Positions 47,298 through 56,271 of a stretch of DNA of 64,000 bases are shown here, piece by piece. The notes beneath the pieces were generated by a model. It ran no database searches. It saw only the letters and a list, made by a program, of their open reading frames with translations, and was not told where the DNA came from. A program made the position numbers and the translations under genes. Source of the DNA: an uncultured Christensenella sp. (lineage in GTDB: Bacteria; Bacillota; Clostridia; Christensenellales; Borkfalkiaceae). How positions within the stretch are numbered: the first letter of the stretch is position 1; each line of letters opens with the position of its first letter. The stretch is from assembly GCA_910579525.1 (NCBI GenBank), contig CAJTUK010000006.1, positions 1 through 64,000 on the forward strand, written 5' to 3'.

Positions 47298-48803
47298 ATG
47301 AAATTAACAAAGGCGCTTTGTTGCGCGTTGACAGGGTTGCTTGTTCCCGTATTTTTTACCGGCTGTATCGGCGGAGACGGCGGCGGTAATATCCCCGACG
47401 GTCCGTTGGACGACGGCGATCTCGTGTTTGACGACGGCGGCGAAATAGTTTATGAAAACGTGGAGCTCAAAATGTGGTCGGTTACTACGGGCGACGACGC
47501 GGACGTGCAGGATTCCATTATAGCTAAATTCAACGAGCTTTATAACGGATTGATACACGTGACGGCTACGCACACGTCGAGATACGACCTTGAAACGCTT
47601 ATAACCACGACGATGCAATTCGACAGAGCGAACGCGCCGGACATTTTCTTCTCTCACGGAAGCAGGGCGGGCGAATACGTGGATAAGGGCTGGTTGCTCC
47701 CTATCGAACCCTATATGGAAAAGGCGGGGATAACTCTTGATAAAAGCGATTATGTGGAGGCGCTTCTTAACGCCGCTTCCGTAGGGGAAAATCTTTACGG
47801 ATTGCCGCAGGACGTTCACTCCGCAATGGTTGTTTACCGCGCGGACATACTCGAAAAGAACGGGCTTTCGGTTCCTACCAATTATAAGGAGCTCGTCGCT
47901 GTCTGCGAGCAGGCTATGGACCTTGCAAAGGCGGGCAACCTTTGGATAAGAGGTGAAAATTCTTCCGGAATTCCCGCTACCGAGTGGAGAAAGGCGCCCC
48001 AGTCGGTAACTTACGAACCTTTCCCCATAGCCTACGGCGACATGTGGGTGCACGAGTTCCTCGGCTACACCGCGGCGGCGCAGAACGGCGCAACGTTTGT
48101 TGCCGCAGACGGCAAACCCGCGTGGAATTCGGACCAGGCGGCAGAAGGCTTGCAGGTTTTGAGAGATTTCGTAATGCCTTCGGAAACCTCCGAAAACAAG
48201 TACGCGCTTACAAAGGAATACGGCTCGGAGTACGACGTGGGCAACGCGCCCATGAGAAGGGGAGACAGCATTTTCAAGCTGTTGGGACCTTGGGAATACG
48301 CTAACGACCTCACGGAGTACGGCAGGCTTCTTTCGGCAGACGGCGGATCGGCGAATATAGACACTATGTCGCTGGGCAATCTGTTTGCAAAGGATAATTC
48401 TAAAGATTACGCAGGAAAGGTTAAGGGCGAAGGTCACGCCTTTATGCTTATGGAAACCGTGACTTCGAGAACGAAGCAGTGCGCCGCTATGGTGTTTGCC
48501 GACTGGATGGTAAACAACGCGGGCGTGGACTGGGCAAAGCGCGGACATCTGCCCTCGCTCAAATCGGTTGAAAATTCAAGCGACTACCGCGGAGACGCTG
48601 CATACGCAAGCTATATAAGCAAGTGGGGCAGTTGCGACGATTATATCGTAATTACGTCCACTCCGAACTATTCTTACGTGGACAAATATTTTAAAGAGTG
48701 CGTTCAGCAGGCGATGTCGAGCCAATTCAAAAATTCTACGATAAAGAGCATATTAAGGCAAAAATACGACGACTGCGTCAACTATATAGACCTTTATGTA
48801 TAA
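47298..48803 (+). CDS. ABC transporter sugar-binding lipoprotein
   Basis: A 501-residue family 1 extracellular solute-binding protein. Lipobox FFTGC near residue 22, Gly/Asp linker, then VELKMWSVTTGDDADVQDSI, RANAPDIFFSHGSRAGEYVDKGWL, LNAASVGENLYGLPQDVHSAMVV and a C-terminal domain with MVFADWMVNNAG. It captures oligosaccharide for the two permeases that follow. AAGGAGG ribosome site before the ATG. Larger than usual (about 430) mainly because of the linker. Confidence 0.9.
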   Translation: MKLTKALCCALTGLLVPVFFTGCIGGDGGGNIPDGPLDDGDLVFDDGGEIVYENVELKMWSVTTGDDADVQDSIIAKFNELYNGLIHVTATHTSRYDLETLITTTMQFDRANAPDIFFSHGSRAGEYVDKGWLLPIEPYMEKAGITLDKSDYVEALLNAASVGENLYGLPQDVHSAMVVYRADILEKNGLSVPTNYKELVAVCEQAMDLAKAGNLWIRGENSSGIPATEWRKAPQSVTYEPFPIAYGDMWVHEFLGYTAAAQNGATFVAADGKPAWNSDQAAEGLQVLRDFVMPSETSENKYALTKEYGSEYDVGNAPMRRGDSIFKLLGPWEYANDLTEYGRLLSADGGSANIDTMSLGNLFAKDNSKDYAGKVKGEGHAFMLMETVTSRTKQCAAMVFADWMVNNAGVDWAKRGHLPSLKSVENSSDYRGDAAYASYISKWGSCDDYIVITSTPNYSYVDKYFKECVQQAMSSQFKNSTIKSILRQKYDDCVNYIDLYV

Positions 48804-48839
48804 AAAACCGTGCGAGCCGAAAGGCGGGAGGTAAACCGT

Positions 48840-49820
48840 ATGAAAACGGTAAGGAAAACAACCTTGCAGGAATACGCTTTCAAACGTGAAAAATTCAATA
48901 ACAGGGCAAGAAAAGCGGGATCGCTCGCGTTTTTTTTCGGACCGTATTTTATCTGTTTTATTATGTTTTTCGCGTTCCCGCTCGTTCTCGGAATAGTTAT
49001 GTCGATGTCGTCGTTTACGAGCGGTTCGGTATATCCCGCGCAGTTCGTGGGCTTCGCCAACTTCAACACGGTGTTTACTAACCCCGTAATGATTAAGGAC
49101 TTTTGGTCGAGCGTGTGGTACACGATACGCTTCGCGCTCATAATAGTTCCGCTTTGCATAATTATTCCGCTCGCGCTGGCGATGCTTATAAATTTAAAAC
49201 CCCCCGGCTACAAAATTTTCAGGGCGTGCATATATCTGCCCGGAATATTCCCTCTTACGGCGACGGGTCTGATACTTTTGAGAATGTTCGCGTATCATAA
49301 CGGATTTGTAAACGCGCTGTTCGATATTTCGGTGGACTGGTTCGGTCAAACGAACACCGCGTGGTTTATGGTCGGGCTCTTCTGTATCTGGGGCGGCATA
49401 GGCGGTAATTTCATAATCTTTTGCGCGGGGCTCGAAAACGTGGATAAAAGTCTTTACGAGGCTTCGGGAATAGACGGCGCCTCTTGGTGGAAAAGGTTTG
49501 TTTACGTGACGTTGCCGGGTATCAAACCCCAGCTTGTAATGTGCATCTTCACTTCGCTTTGCGGATATATGAATCTTTACGGGCAGAACTATATCTTGCT
49601 GTCGAACACGCCGGATCAGGACGCGGTTATGACGGCGGTGTTCCGCATACAGAATATGTTGCTCGGCAGCAGCCGGTCTTACGGCTACGTTGCGGCGATG
49701 GGCATAATTCTCGGGTTCATAATAGCGGCGATTACGGCGGTGCAGATGATTGTGACCAAAGAAAGAAAAGGAGGCAACAAGCGTGTTTCGGCGTTCGTGG
49801 ATTGGAAAAAATCTCAGTAA
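48840..49820 (+). CDS. Sugar ABC transporter permease (MalF/UgpA type)
   Basis: ATG 48840 (MKTVRKTTLQEYAFKREK) follows GGGAGG; the frame is open from 48810. 326 residues, six predicted helices. The EAA loop, which contacts the ATPase, reads YEASGIDGASWWKRFVYVTLPGI. Start of a permease pair; the next gene overlaps by 38 nt. Substrate inferred from context as oligosaccharide. Confidence 0.9.
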   Translation: MKTVRKTTLQEYAFKREKFNNRARKAGSLAFFFGPYFICFIMFFAFPLVLGIVMSMSSFTSGSVYPAQFVGFANFNTVFTNPVMIKDFWSSVWYTIRFALIIVPLCIIIPLALAMLINLKPPGYKIFRACIYLPGIFPLTATGLILLRMFAYHNGFVNALFDISVDWFGQTNTAWFMVGLFCIWGGIGGNFIIFCAGLENVDKSLYEASGIDGASWWKRFVYVTLPGIKPQLVMCIFTSLCGYMNLYGQNYILLSNTPDQDAVMTAVFRIQNMLLGSSRSYGYVAAMGIILGFIIAAITAVQMIVTKERKGGNKRVSAFVDWKKSQ

Positions 49821-50676
49821 AATAATTGCCTTTATCATTCTGCTTTCAGTTTCGCTGTTGTTTCTTTTGCCGCTTGTGTACGGCGTTCTGGGCTCGGTAA
49901 GAACGTATAACGACCTCACGGGTCACCCCGAGTCGCTCTTTCCCACTTCGCCCGCGGCGTTTACCTGGGACGGCTATAAAGAACTTTTCAGTAAAACGCA
50001 TTATGTGGAGTCGCACGCGAACGAGTATTTCCCCATATGGAACTGGCTTTTGAATTCGTTGGTCGTTTCGTTGGGCGGAACGCTGGTGTACCTTTTAATC
50101 GCCTCGTTTGCGGCTTACGCGTTCGTGTTTCTCGATTTTAAATACAGCAATAAGATATTCGGGTTTTTGATTGCCACTATGGTAATTCCCGGAATAGTTT
50201 CCACTACTCCCCAGCTCATAAACATGAACCTTTTGGGGCTGTATAAATCGCTTCTGGGGTTGATAGTCCCTTCGTTCGGCGGGGTTTACGGCGTGTTCCT
50301 TATAAGGCAGTTCTTTTTGAGCATACCCAAAGACCTGATAGAAAACGCGCGTATGGACGGCGCGAGCAATATAGGTATTTTCTTTAAAGTAGTTTTGCCT
50401 TTGGGTAAATCCGCGCTGTTCGTGCAGGGGCTTTTCGGATTTATGGCGGCATGGAACGACGTTCAGTGGGCGCAGCTTATTATAGGCGCCGCCCCGAGAA
50501 CCACGTGGACGCTTGCGTACGGGCTTAAAGTTATTTCGGATAACTCTGAATCTGCGGAGTCTATGACCCTCGCGTTCGCAAGCGCCGTAATAGCAATGAT
50601 CCCGATTTTCATAGTTTACCTCGTCGCGCAGTCGAAAATTATAGAAGGCGTGGCAAATACGGGGATAAAGAGATAG
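49783..50676 (+). CDS. Sugar ABC transporter permease (MalG/UgpE type)
   Basis: GTG 49783 (MFRRSWIGKNLSKIIAFI) follows AAGGAGG by about 8 nt, inside the end of the upstream gene. 297 residues, six helices. EAA loop: ENARMDGASNIGIFFKVVLPLGK. FGGVYGVFLIRQFFLSIPKDL precedes it as usual. Forms the importer with the MalF-like partner. Confidence 0.9.
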   Translation: MFRRSWIGKNLSKIIAFIILLSVSLLFLLPLVYGVLGSVRTYNDLTGHPESLFPTSPAAFTWDGYKELFSKTHYVESHANEYFPIWNWLLNSLVVSLGGTLVYLLIASFAAYAFVFLDFKYSNKIFGFLIATMVIPGIVSTTPQLINMNLLGLYKSLLGLIVPSFGGVYGVFLIRQFFLSIPKDLIENARMDGASNIGIFFKVVLPLGKSALFVQGLFGFMAAWNDVQWAQLIIGAAPRTTWTLAYGLKVISDNSESAESMTLAFASAVIAMIPIFIVYLVAQSKIIEGVANTGIKR

Positions 50677-50687
50677 GAGCCTGACAA

Positions 50688-52130
50688 ATGAGCGGTGAAC
50701 AGCTTGATTTGCAAGAAGCAAGAAAAATTTATAAAGAAAGCAATAAAAAAATAGTCAACGACAACGTTTCGAGTTTCATTTCACTCAAACATATAGACAA
50801 AGTTTATCAAAACAACGTTCAGGCGGTTTACGATTTCAACCTCGAAGTGGATAAGCACGATTTCGTCGCTCTGGTAGGGCCTTCCGGCTGCGGTAAATCC
50901 ACCACTTTGAGAATGATTGCGGGGCTTGAAGAAATTTCGGCGGGCGAGCTGTATATAGACGGAGTGCTTTCAAATTATCTCCCCAGTAAAGACAGGGATA
51001 TAGCTATGGTTTTCCAGAACTACGCGCTTTATCCGCAACTCAACGTTTACGACAATATAGCGTTCGGGCTGAAAATAAGAAAGACCGACAAAAAAGAAAT
51101 AGAAGAAAGGGTGTTCAAAGCGGCGGATATTTTAGACCTCGGGCAATATCTCGACAGAAAGCCCAAACAGCTTTCGGGCGGGCAGATGCAGAGGGTTGCG
51201 CTCGGCAGGGCGATTGTGAGAAACGCGAAGCTGTTTTTGATGGACGAACCGCTGTCTAACCTCGACGCGAAGCTCCGCGTGCAGATGCGCAGCGAAATAG
51301 TGCGCATACACGAGGAAGTGGGAGCTACGACCATTTACGTTACGCACGACCAGACGGAGGCTATGACCATGGCGACGAAAATAGTCGTTATGAACAAGGG
51401 GTTCGTTCAGCAGACGGGCGCGCCTCTGGAAATATACCATAACCCCGCTACGCTATTCGTGGCTACGTTTATAGGCACGCCGCCCATGAACGTGCTCGAC
51501 TGCGAATACGAAAACGGAACGCTGTATCTCGGCGACGGGTTGAAAATAAAGCTTACCGAAGAAATAAAGCTCGCGCACGATACGTTTATGAGCGCGAAAT
51601 TGCGTGAAGTGCGCGAAATTCTTCAAACGGCGGAAACGGCGGACGCGGCCACGCTGCGCAACTACGTTTTGCCGCTCGGCGCGTACAAGAGCGAGCTCAA
51701 TAAAAAGAGCGCGGTTTTGGAAAAGCCCAAAAAAGAGAGTATTGCGGATAAGTTTAAAAAGAAGTTCGCCTTTTTGAAAAAGCAGGTTGCGGAAAGCAAA
51801 GACGGTTACGTGCAAACGCTTAAAGATATGGAAGAGGGTTACGGCGCCGCACTTTGCGGAAGGCATAAAATGAAGCTCGGTATCCGCCCCGAAAATCTCA
51901 TTATAACCGATAAGGACGGAGAAAACACCGTTGAAGTGAATTCTGGAATAGTCGAAGTTCTCGGTTCGGAATTTATTGTTTACGCAAACGGCGGCGCGGG
52001 ACAACTGATTATAAAATCGCAGACCCCCGTTGAGGCGCATAAAACGCTTAAAGTAAAAATCGATACGTCGAAAATCCATCTGTTCGACGATATCAGCGAA
52101 CAGAACGTTCTGTTTAAAAAGGGAATTTAA
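50688..52130 (+). CDS. MsmX/UgpC-type ABC ATPase with a large C-terminal insertion
   Basis: A 480-residue CUT1 ATPase. Residues 1-30 are extra N-terminal sequence. Walker A VGPSGCGKSTTLRMIAG, signature LSGGQMQRVALGRAI, Walker B LFLMDEPLSNLDAKLR, switch His in VTHDQTEAMTM. The regulatory C-terminal OB domain is split: EYENGTLYLGDGLKIKL at the start and GIRPENLIITDKDGENTV at the end, with about 110 inserted residues (about 295-400, Lys-rich, KPKKESIADKFKKKFAFLKK). The family is usually about 365 residues. Clostridia often share one MsmX; a dedicated ATPase within the locus suggests a specialised one. Confidence 0.88.
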   Translation: MSGEQLDLQEARKIYKESNKKIVNDNVSSFISLKHIDKVYQNNVQAVYDFNLEVDKHDFVALVGPSGCGKSTTLRMIAGLEEISAGELYIDGVLSNYLPSKDRDIAMVFQNYALYPQLNVYDNIAFGLKIRKTDKKEIEERVFKAADILDLGQYLDRKPKQLSGGQMQRVALGRAIVRNAKLFLMDEPLSNLDAKLRVQMRSEIVRIHEEVGATTIYVTHDQTEAMTMATKIVVMNKGFVQQTGAPLEIYHNPATLFVATFIGTPPMNVLDCEYENGTLYLGDGLKIKLTEEIKLAHDTFMSAKLREVREILQTAETADAATLRNYVLPLGAYKSELNKKSAVLEKPKKESIADKFKKKFAFLKKQVAESKDGYVQTLKDMEEGYGAALCGRHKMKLGIRPENLIITDKDGENTVEVNSGIVEVLGSEFIVYANGGAGQLIIKSQTPVEAHKTLKVKIDTSKIHLFDDISEQNVLFKKGI

Positions 52131-52170
52131 CCGAAAAACAAATTCGGTATGGAAAATAAGGAGGAAATAA

Positions 52171-55100
52171 ATGAAAAAACTCAAAATCATGTTGCTTGCG
52201 CTCACCGTTTCGTCTATGGCTTTCGCCGCGGGCGGACTGGTCGCCTGCAATGTAGACGACGGCGGGAATCAAGGCGGCAATACGGGCGACGAGCAGAGCC
52301 AGTATACGATGAAAATCACGGCGATAGGGTCTACGACCATTCAGGTGTCGAGGACGCTTACGCTCCGCACACAGGTTACGGGTACCAACCAAAAAGACGT
52401 TACGTGGTCCTCGCTCAATCCGGATATCGCAACGGTATCGGACAGAGGAGTGGTTACGGGCGTTTCGGAAGGCGAGGCTACGATTAAAGCTGCGCTCGAT
52501 ATAGACGAAAAATGTTCGGCTACCATAAAGGTCAAAGTCGAACCCGCGGTCGCTCCCGAAACGCTTACTTTGACGGGCGCGCCGGAGGACAATACCGGTT
52601 GGGTGGGCGAAACCGCGCAACTCGGCGTAAACGTTACGCCGGATAACGCGAGCCTTGCGGTCAATTGGACGTCGTCGGACGATTCGGTTGCGAGCGTGTC
52701 GGAGGACGGCGTGGTAACCTTTAAGAAGAAAGGCAACGTTACCGTAACCGCAACTTCAAAAGCGGACGATACAAAAAAGGACAGCGTAACTCTTAACGTG
52801 AGAGAAGGCGTGTTCAATACGAAAATGGGTGCAAACTGGGATTTTTCACATCAGGATTCCGAAACCGACGCCTATATAGTCGCGCAGACCGAAAATATGG
52901 CAAAGGAGAAAATAAACACCGCGTATTTCGCCAATTACAGAGGCACGAGGTTCTACGTGGAGGCGACTTTTACCGAGTGGGCGGAAACGGCCAACGCCTG
53001 GGACTGGCAGGGCTTCGGACTCGGCGCGGGGCTTGCCGACAACGACGCGAGATACTTTACTTATTCGCACCACTATTCGGGCAATACGGCTAACAATTTC
53101 AATAAGTTTATAGTGAGGGATAATCCCAATTCGTGGGGCGCGATAACAACGAGGTCGCAGACGTGGGGCGCGAGAGATCTCAACTCCATAAAGCTCGGCG
53201 AAGACCTTAAAATAGGCATGTTGCGCGACGGCAACGATTATTACTATTTCCTCAACGACGAACTTTATTATTTCGATTACTTTACAAAATACAACAACGA
53301 GGCAACTATACCGTTTATAGTCACTATGGATATGGCGGTTAAAGCGGTAGATTATAAGCTTGTTACGGACGCGGCTCAAATAGACGCAAAAATAGCGGCT
53401 TGCGACAAATCGTTCTACGCTGTGAACAATAACGCGGAATACGTGAACGACGCGGAATTCACCTTTAAGAACAAAGACTGTTTTTCTAAAGACCATCAGG
53501 TTCACTCCATAGGCGACAAGGCTATTCTGATGAACAGCTTCGAGATTGAGTTCGACGTGGACTCCCTTGTGTTCGGCGGTTCGGGTCAGCGCTATAAGGG
53601 GCTTTCGGTAAACCTTACAAGATATGACAGCGCGGATATAGTCGACACGCTGGGAATAGGCGTAGCGAAGGGCGCGGACAGCAAGGGCGACGGCTCTTCG
53701 GTTATAAGCAGGTTCTTCCAGTGGAACTATCCCGAGGGCGCGGCGGGCAGCTCGCTTGCAAAGTGGTTCGAGACATCGCAGCCTATCTTTACGGACGCGG
53801 CGGCTAAACACCATATAAAAATTACCAGAACGGTAGACGCCGACGCGCAGAAGTCTTATTTCCGCATTTACGTTGACGGCGAGGAATATATGCTCGATAC
53901 CGGCAAGAAGGGCGACGTCGCCGTGGCGGAAACGGATTATATCGGTTCGTATATCATATGGGTTTCCGGCGAATACGCTTCGGCGCACGTAACCAACTTC
54001 AAGTACGAATCAAACGTTTCTAATGCGGATATGCTCAACACTCTGTCTATCACCACGGCGAAATCTTCGCTCGAAGTAAAAGACACTCTTCAGCTCGAGG
54101 CTATTTTCTCAAATGCAAGCACAGCGCAGGTGACTTACGTTTCGCTCAATCCTTCGGTTGTTACGGTTTCCGCTTCGGGGCTCGTTACGGCTCTTACGCA
54201 CGGCGAAGCGCTTATAGTGGCAACGGCTACGGTGGACGGCGTTACGGTTAAGGCGACCAAGAAAATCACCGTGGAAGAACCCGCGACGCTCAAAATACTC
54301 AACACCGAAACGGAACTCTGGCCCAACGAAACCATAACCGTGCGTTATGAGTTCTCGAAAGATACGGCGCATACCGTAGTGTTCGAAAGTTCAAATAACA
54401 ACATTGCGACCGTAAACGCAAACGGAGTCGTTTCTCCCGTTGCGGACGGAAAAGTTACCATAACGGTGAGAGACGCGGTCAACGGCGATATTTTCGACAC
54501 GTTCGAGCTCGAAGTTATAACGGCGCTCAAACTTAAAATAACCAACACTATGCTCTATATCGAGACGGGCAAAACGGAGCAGCTCGGCTATAAATTCACT
54601 TACGACGCGGGGCATTCCGTTAAATTCGAGAGTTCCGACCCTTCCAAGGCAACCGTTTCGGACACGGGGTTGATTACCGCGAAAGCCACGGGCGACGTTA
54701 CCATAACGGTTACGAGCGCTACCGACTCCTCGATTACCGCGAGCGCTACGTTCCACATAGTCAATCCTCTTTCGCTCGAAATTACGAACGAATCTTCGGA
54801 GATGTATTTAACGGGCACTTTGCAGATAACTCATCAGTTCTCTTATCCCGCGGGACACTCCGTTTCGTATTTGAGTTCGGACGAAGATAAGGCGACGGTG
54901 TCGGAAACCGGTCTTGTGACCGCGAAGGCGACGGGCAACGTTACCATAACGGTAAAAGACGAAGACAGCGAACTTACCGATACTATAACCCTCAATATCA
55001 ACGACATTGTAATAGACCACACCTATCAGTCCGATATGTGGAATTATTCGGGGCTTGCAAGCGATACGCCCTCGATTGCCACGGTGGGAGAGTCCCCCGA

Positions 55101-56157
55101 CGGTAAAGATTACGTAGCGGTATTTAAAAACGTGCGGGGGCAACGGTATTATGCGGAAGCAACCGTAAGTATAACCAATTACAAGAATTTCGTTTGGGCG
55201 GGTATCGGGCTCGGAAATAAAGCGGAGGACTCGGACGGCGTAAGAAGTATAATTCTCTCTTCTTCGCCGGACGCCGCCAACAGACCCATTATAATCAAAG
55301 ACGGAATAGACGATTGGGGCGGGTTAGCCAACGATTCGCAGGTTCACCATTGGAAAGGACTTGCTTCGACTGTAAGAAACAATTCCATAAAGCTCGGTCT
55401 TGTCAGAGACGGTAACGACTATTACTACTTTGTGAACGGCGTGCTCGTTTATCTGGACGCCAACGACGCGATTTACAACGGCACAGATACTTCTCCCGTA
55501 ATCAGACTTCTCGAAGTTCACGGAACCGTTACCGGCATATATGCGACCACGGAGTCGTCGGTAATCGATGCTAAACTCGGGCTGAATGACGGCGATAAAA
55601 AGTTCGCTTCTTTCGATTCCAACGTAGTAGAGATAAAGGATAACGGCGATATACAGTTCAAAAATGCAAACCTCAACAGTATCGACGGGAACAAGCACGT
55701 AATAAAAGATTACGTTGCCATGGCCAACGGCGCGGGTTATAAATTAGCCGGCGGCAAAGATACCAAAGTTGAATTCGACGTGAAATTTGACAGTTTCGGC
55801 GCGGACGATTCCGGTATGCTCGGTATGCTTTTGCGCGATTGCGGCGCAGGACAATATTTGAATTCGAGAGCGTTCCTCATAGGCAAATCCTGGTTCGGCT
55901 TTAACGGATTCAGTTTCGGCGGCAATATGGACGTGGGAACGAGCGCAAAAACGAATATGCCGACGGAAATAGATATGACAACGGGAACGCATCACGTAGT
56001 AATCGAAAGAAGAAGCACCGGTTACACCATAATTATAGACGGTAATGCAACGGTGGCTTCATGGAATTACGATTCGTATGCAAACGATATGCAGATTTCG
56101 TTCAGCGGAACTACCGCGGCGGGAACTGTAAGCAATATCACGGTATCTGACATTTAA
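52171..56157 (+). CDS. 1328-residue lipoprotein with six Ig-like (Big_2) domains and a duplicated unknown module
   Basis: Signal with lipobox GLVAC near residue 26, then an Asn/Gly linker. Two Big_2 domains (about 45-212; ATVSDRGVVTGVSEGEATI, VASVSEDGVVTF). Module A (about 213-620): FANYRGTRFYVEATF, GMLRDGNDYYYFLNDELYYFD. Four more Big_2 (about 621-945). Module B (about 946-1328): FKNVRGQRYYAEATVS, GLVRDGNDYYYFVNGVLVYLD. A and B are clearly homologous and look like beta-sandwich (concanavalin-like or carbohydrate-binding) domains, but I do not recognise the family. Probably a membrane-anchored polysaccharide-binding protein at the cell surface. AAGGAGG ribosome site; 40 nt after the ATPase. 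Confidence 0.82.
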   Translation: MKKLKIMLLALTVSSMAFAAGGLVACNVDDGGNQGGNTGDEQSQYTMKITAIGSTTIQVSRTLTLRTQVTGTNQKDVTWSSLNPDIATVSDRGVVTGVSEGEATIKAALDIDEKCSATIKVKVEPAVAPETLTLTGAPEDNTGWVGETAQLGVNVTPDNASLAVNWTSSDDSVASVSEDGVVTFKKKGNVTVTATSKADDTKKDSVTLNVREGVFNTKMGANWDFSHQDSETDAYIVAQTENMAKEKINTAYFANYRGTRFYVEATFTEWAETANAWDWQGFGLGAGLADNDARYFTYSHHYSGNTANNFNKFIVRDNPNSWGAITTRSQTWGARDLNSIKLGEDLKIGMLRDGNDYYYFLNDELYYFDYFTKYNNEATIPFIVTMDMAVKAVDYKLVTDAAQIDAKIAACDKSFYAVNNNAEYVNDAEFTFKNKDCFSKDHQVHSIGDKAILMNSFEIEFDVDSLVFGGSGQRYKGLSVNLTRYDSADIVDTLGIGVAKGADSKGDGSSVISRFFQWNYPEGAAGSSLAKWFETSQPIFTDAAAKHHIKITRTVDADAQKSYFRIYVDGEEYMLDTGKKGDVAVAETDYIGSYIIWVSGEYASAHVTNFKYESNVSNADMLNTLSITTAKSSLEVKDTLQLEAIFSNASTAQVTYVSLNPSVVTVSASGLVTALTHGEALIVATATVDGVTVKATKKITVEEPATLKILNTETELWPNETITVRYEFSKDTAHTVVFESSNNNIATVNANGVVSPVADGKVTITVRDAVNGDIFDTFELEVITALKLKITNTMLYIETGKTEQLGYKFTYDAGHSVKFESSDPSKATVSDTGLITAKATGDVTITVTSATDSSITASATFHIVNPLSLEITNESSEMYLTGTLQITHQFSYPAGHSVSYLSSDEDKATVSETGLVTAKATGNVTITVKDEDSELTDTITLNINDIVIDHTYQSDMWNYSGLASDTPSIATVGESPDGKDYVAVFKNVRGQRYYAEATVSITNYKNFVWAGIGLGNKAEDSDGVRSIILSSSPDAANRPIIIKDGIDDWGGLANDSQVHHWKGLASTVRNNSIKLGLVRDGNDYYYFVNGVLVYLDANDAIYNGTDTSPVIRLLEVHGTVTGIYATTESSVIDAKLGLNDGDKKFASFDSNVVEIKDNGDIQFKNANLNSIDGNKHVIKDYVAMANGAGYKLAGGKDTKVEFDVKFDSFGADDSGMLGMLLRDCGAGQYLNSRAFLIGKSWFGFNGFSFGGNMDVGTSAKTNMPTEIDMTTGTHHVVIERRSTGYTIIIDGNATVASWNYDSYANDMQISFSGTTAAGTVSNITVSDI

Positions 56158-56167
56158 TTCACTTATC

Positions 56168-56247
56168 AGGCACGCCGCGGCGCGGTGTCGCGCGGCGGCG
56201 TGCGTTAATGCTTTTTCTCCATCTCCTCCCCCTCCGAAAGGAGGGGG
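56168..56247 (+). repeat. GC-rich imperfect palindrome and a GAAA-loop hairpin between genes
   Basis: GCACGCCGC (56170-56178) pairs with GCGGCGTGC about 14 nt later, and CCCCTCC/GGAGGGG close on a GAAA tetraloop ending near 56246. Neither has a T-run. They lie between the 1328-residue lipoprotein gene and the GH36 gene. Confidence 0.5.
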
Positions 56248-56271
56248 TAAGGTGAGAAAACGGTTTTATTT

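Noticed and set aside
47304..48548. 414-residue minus-strand ORF opposite the solute-binding protein gene
   Set aside because: Antisense shadow; the plus strand has a lipobox, ribosome site and family motifs.
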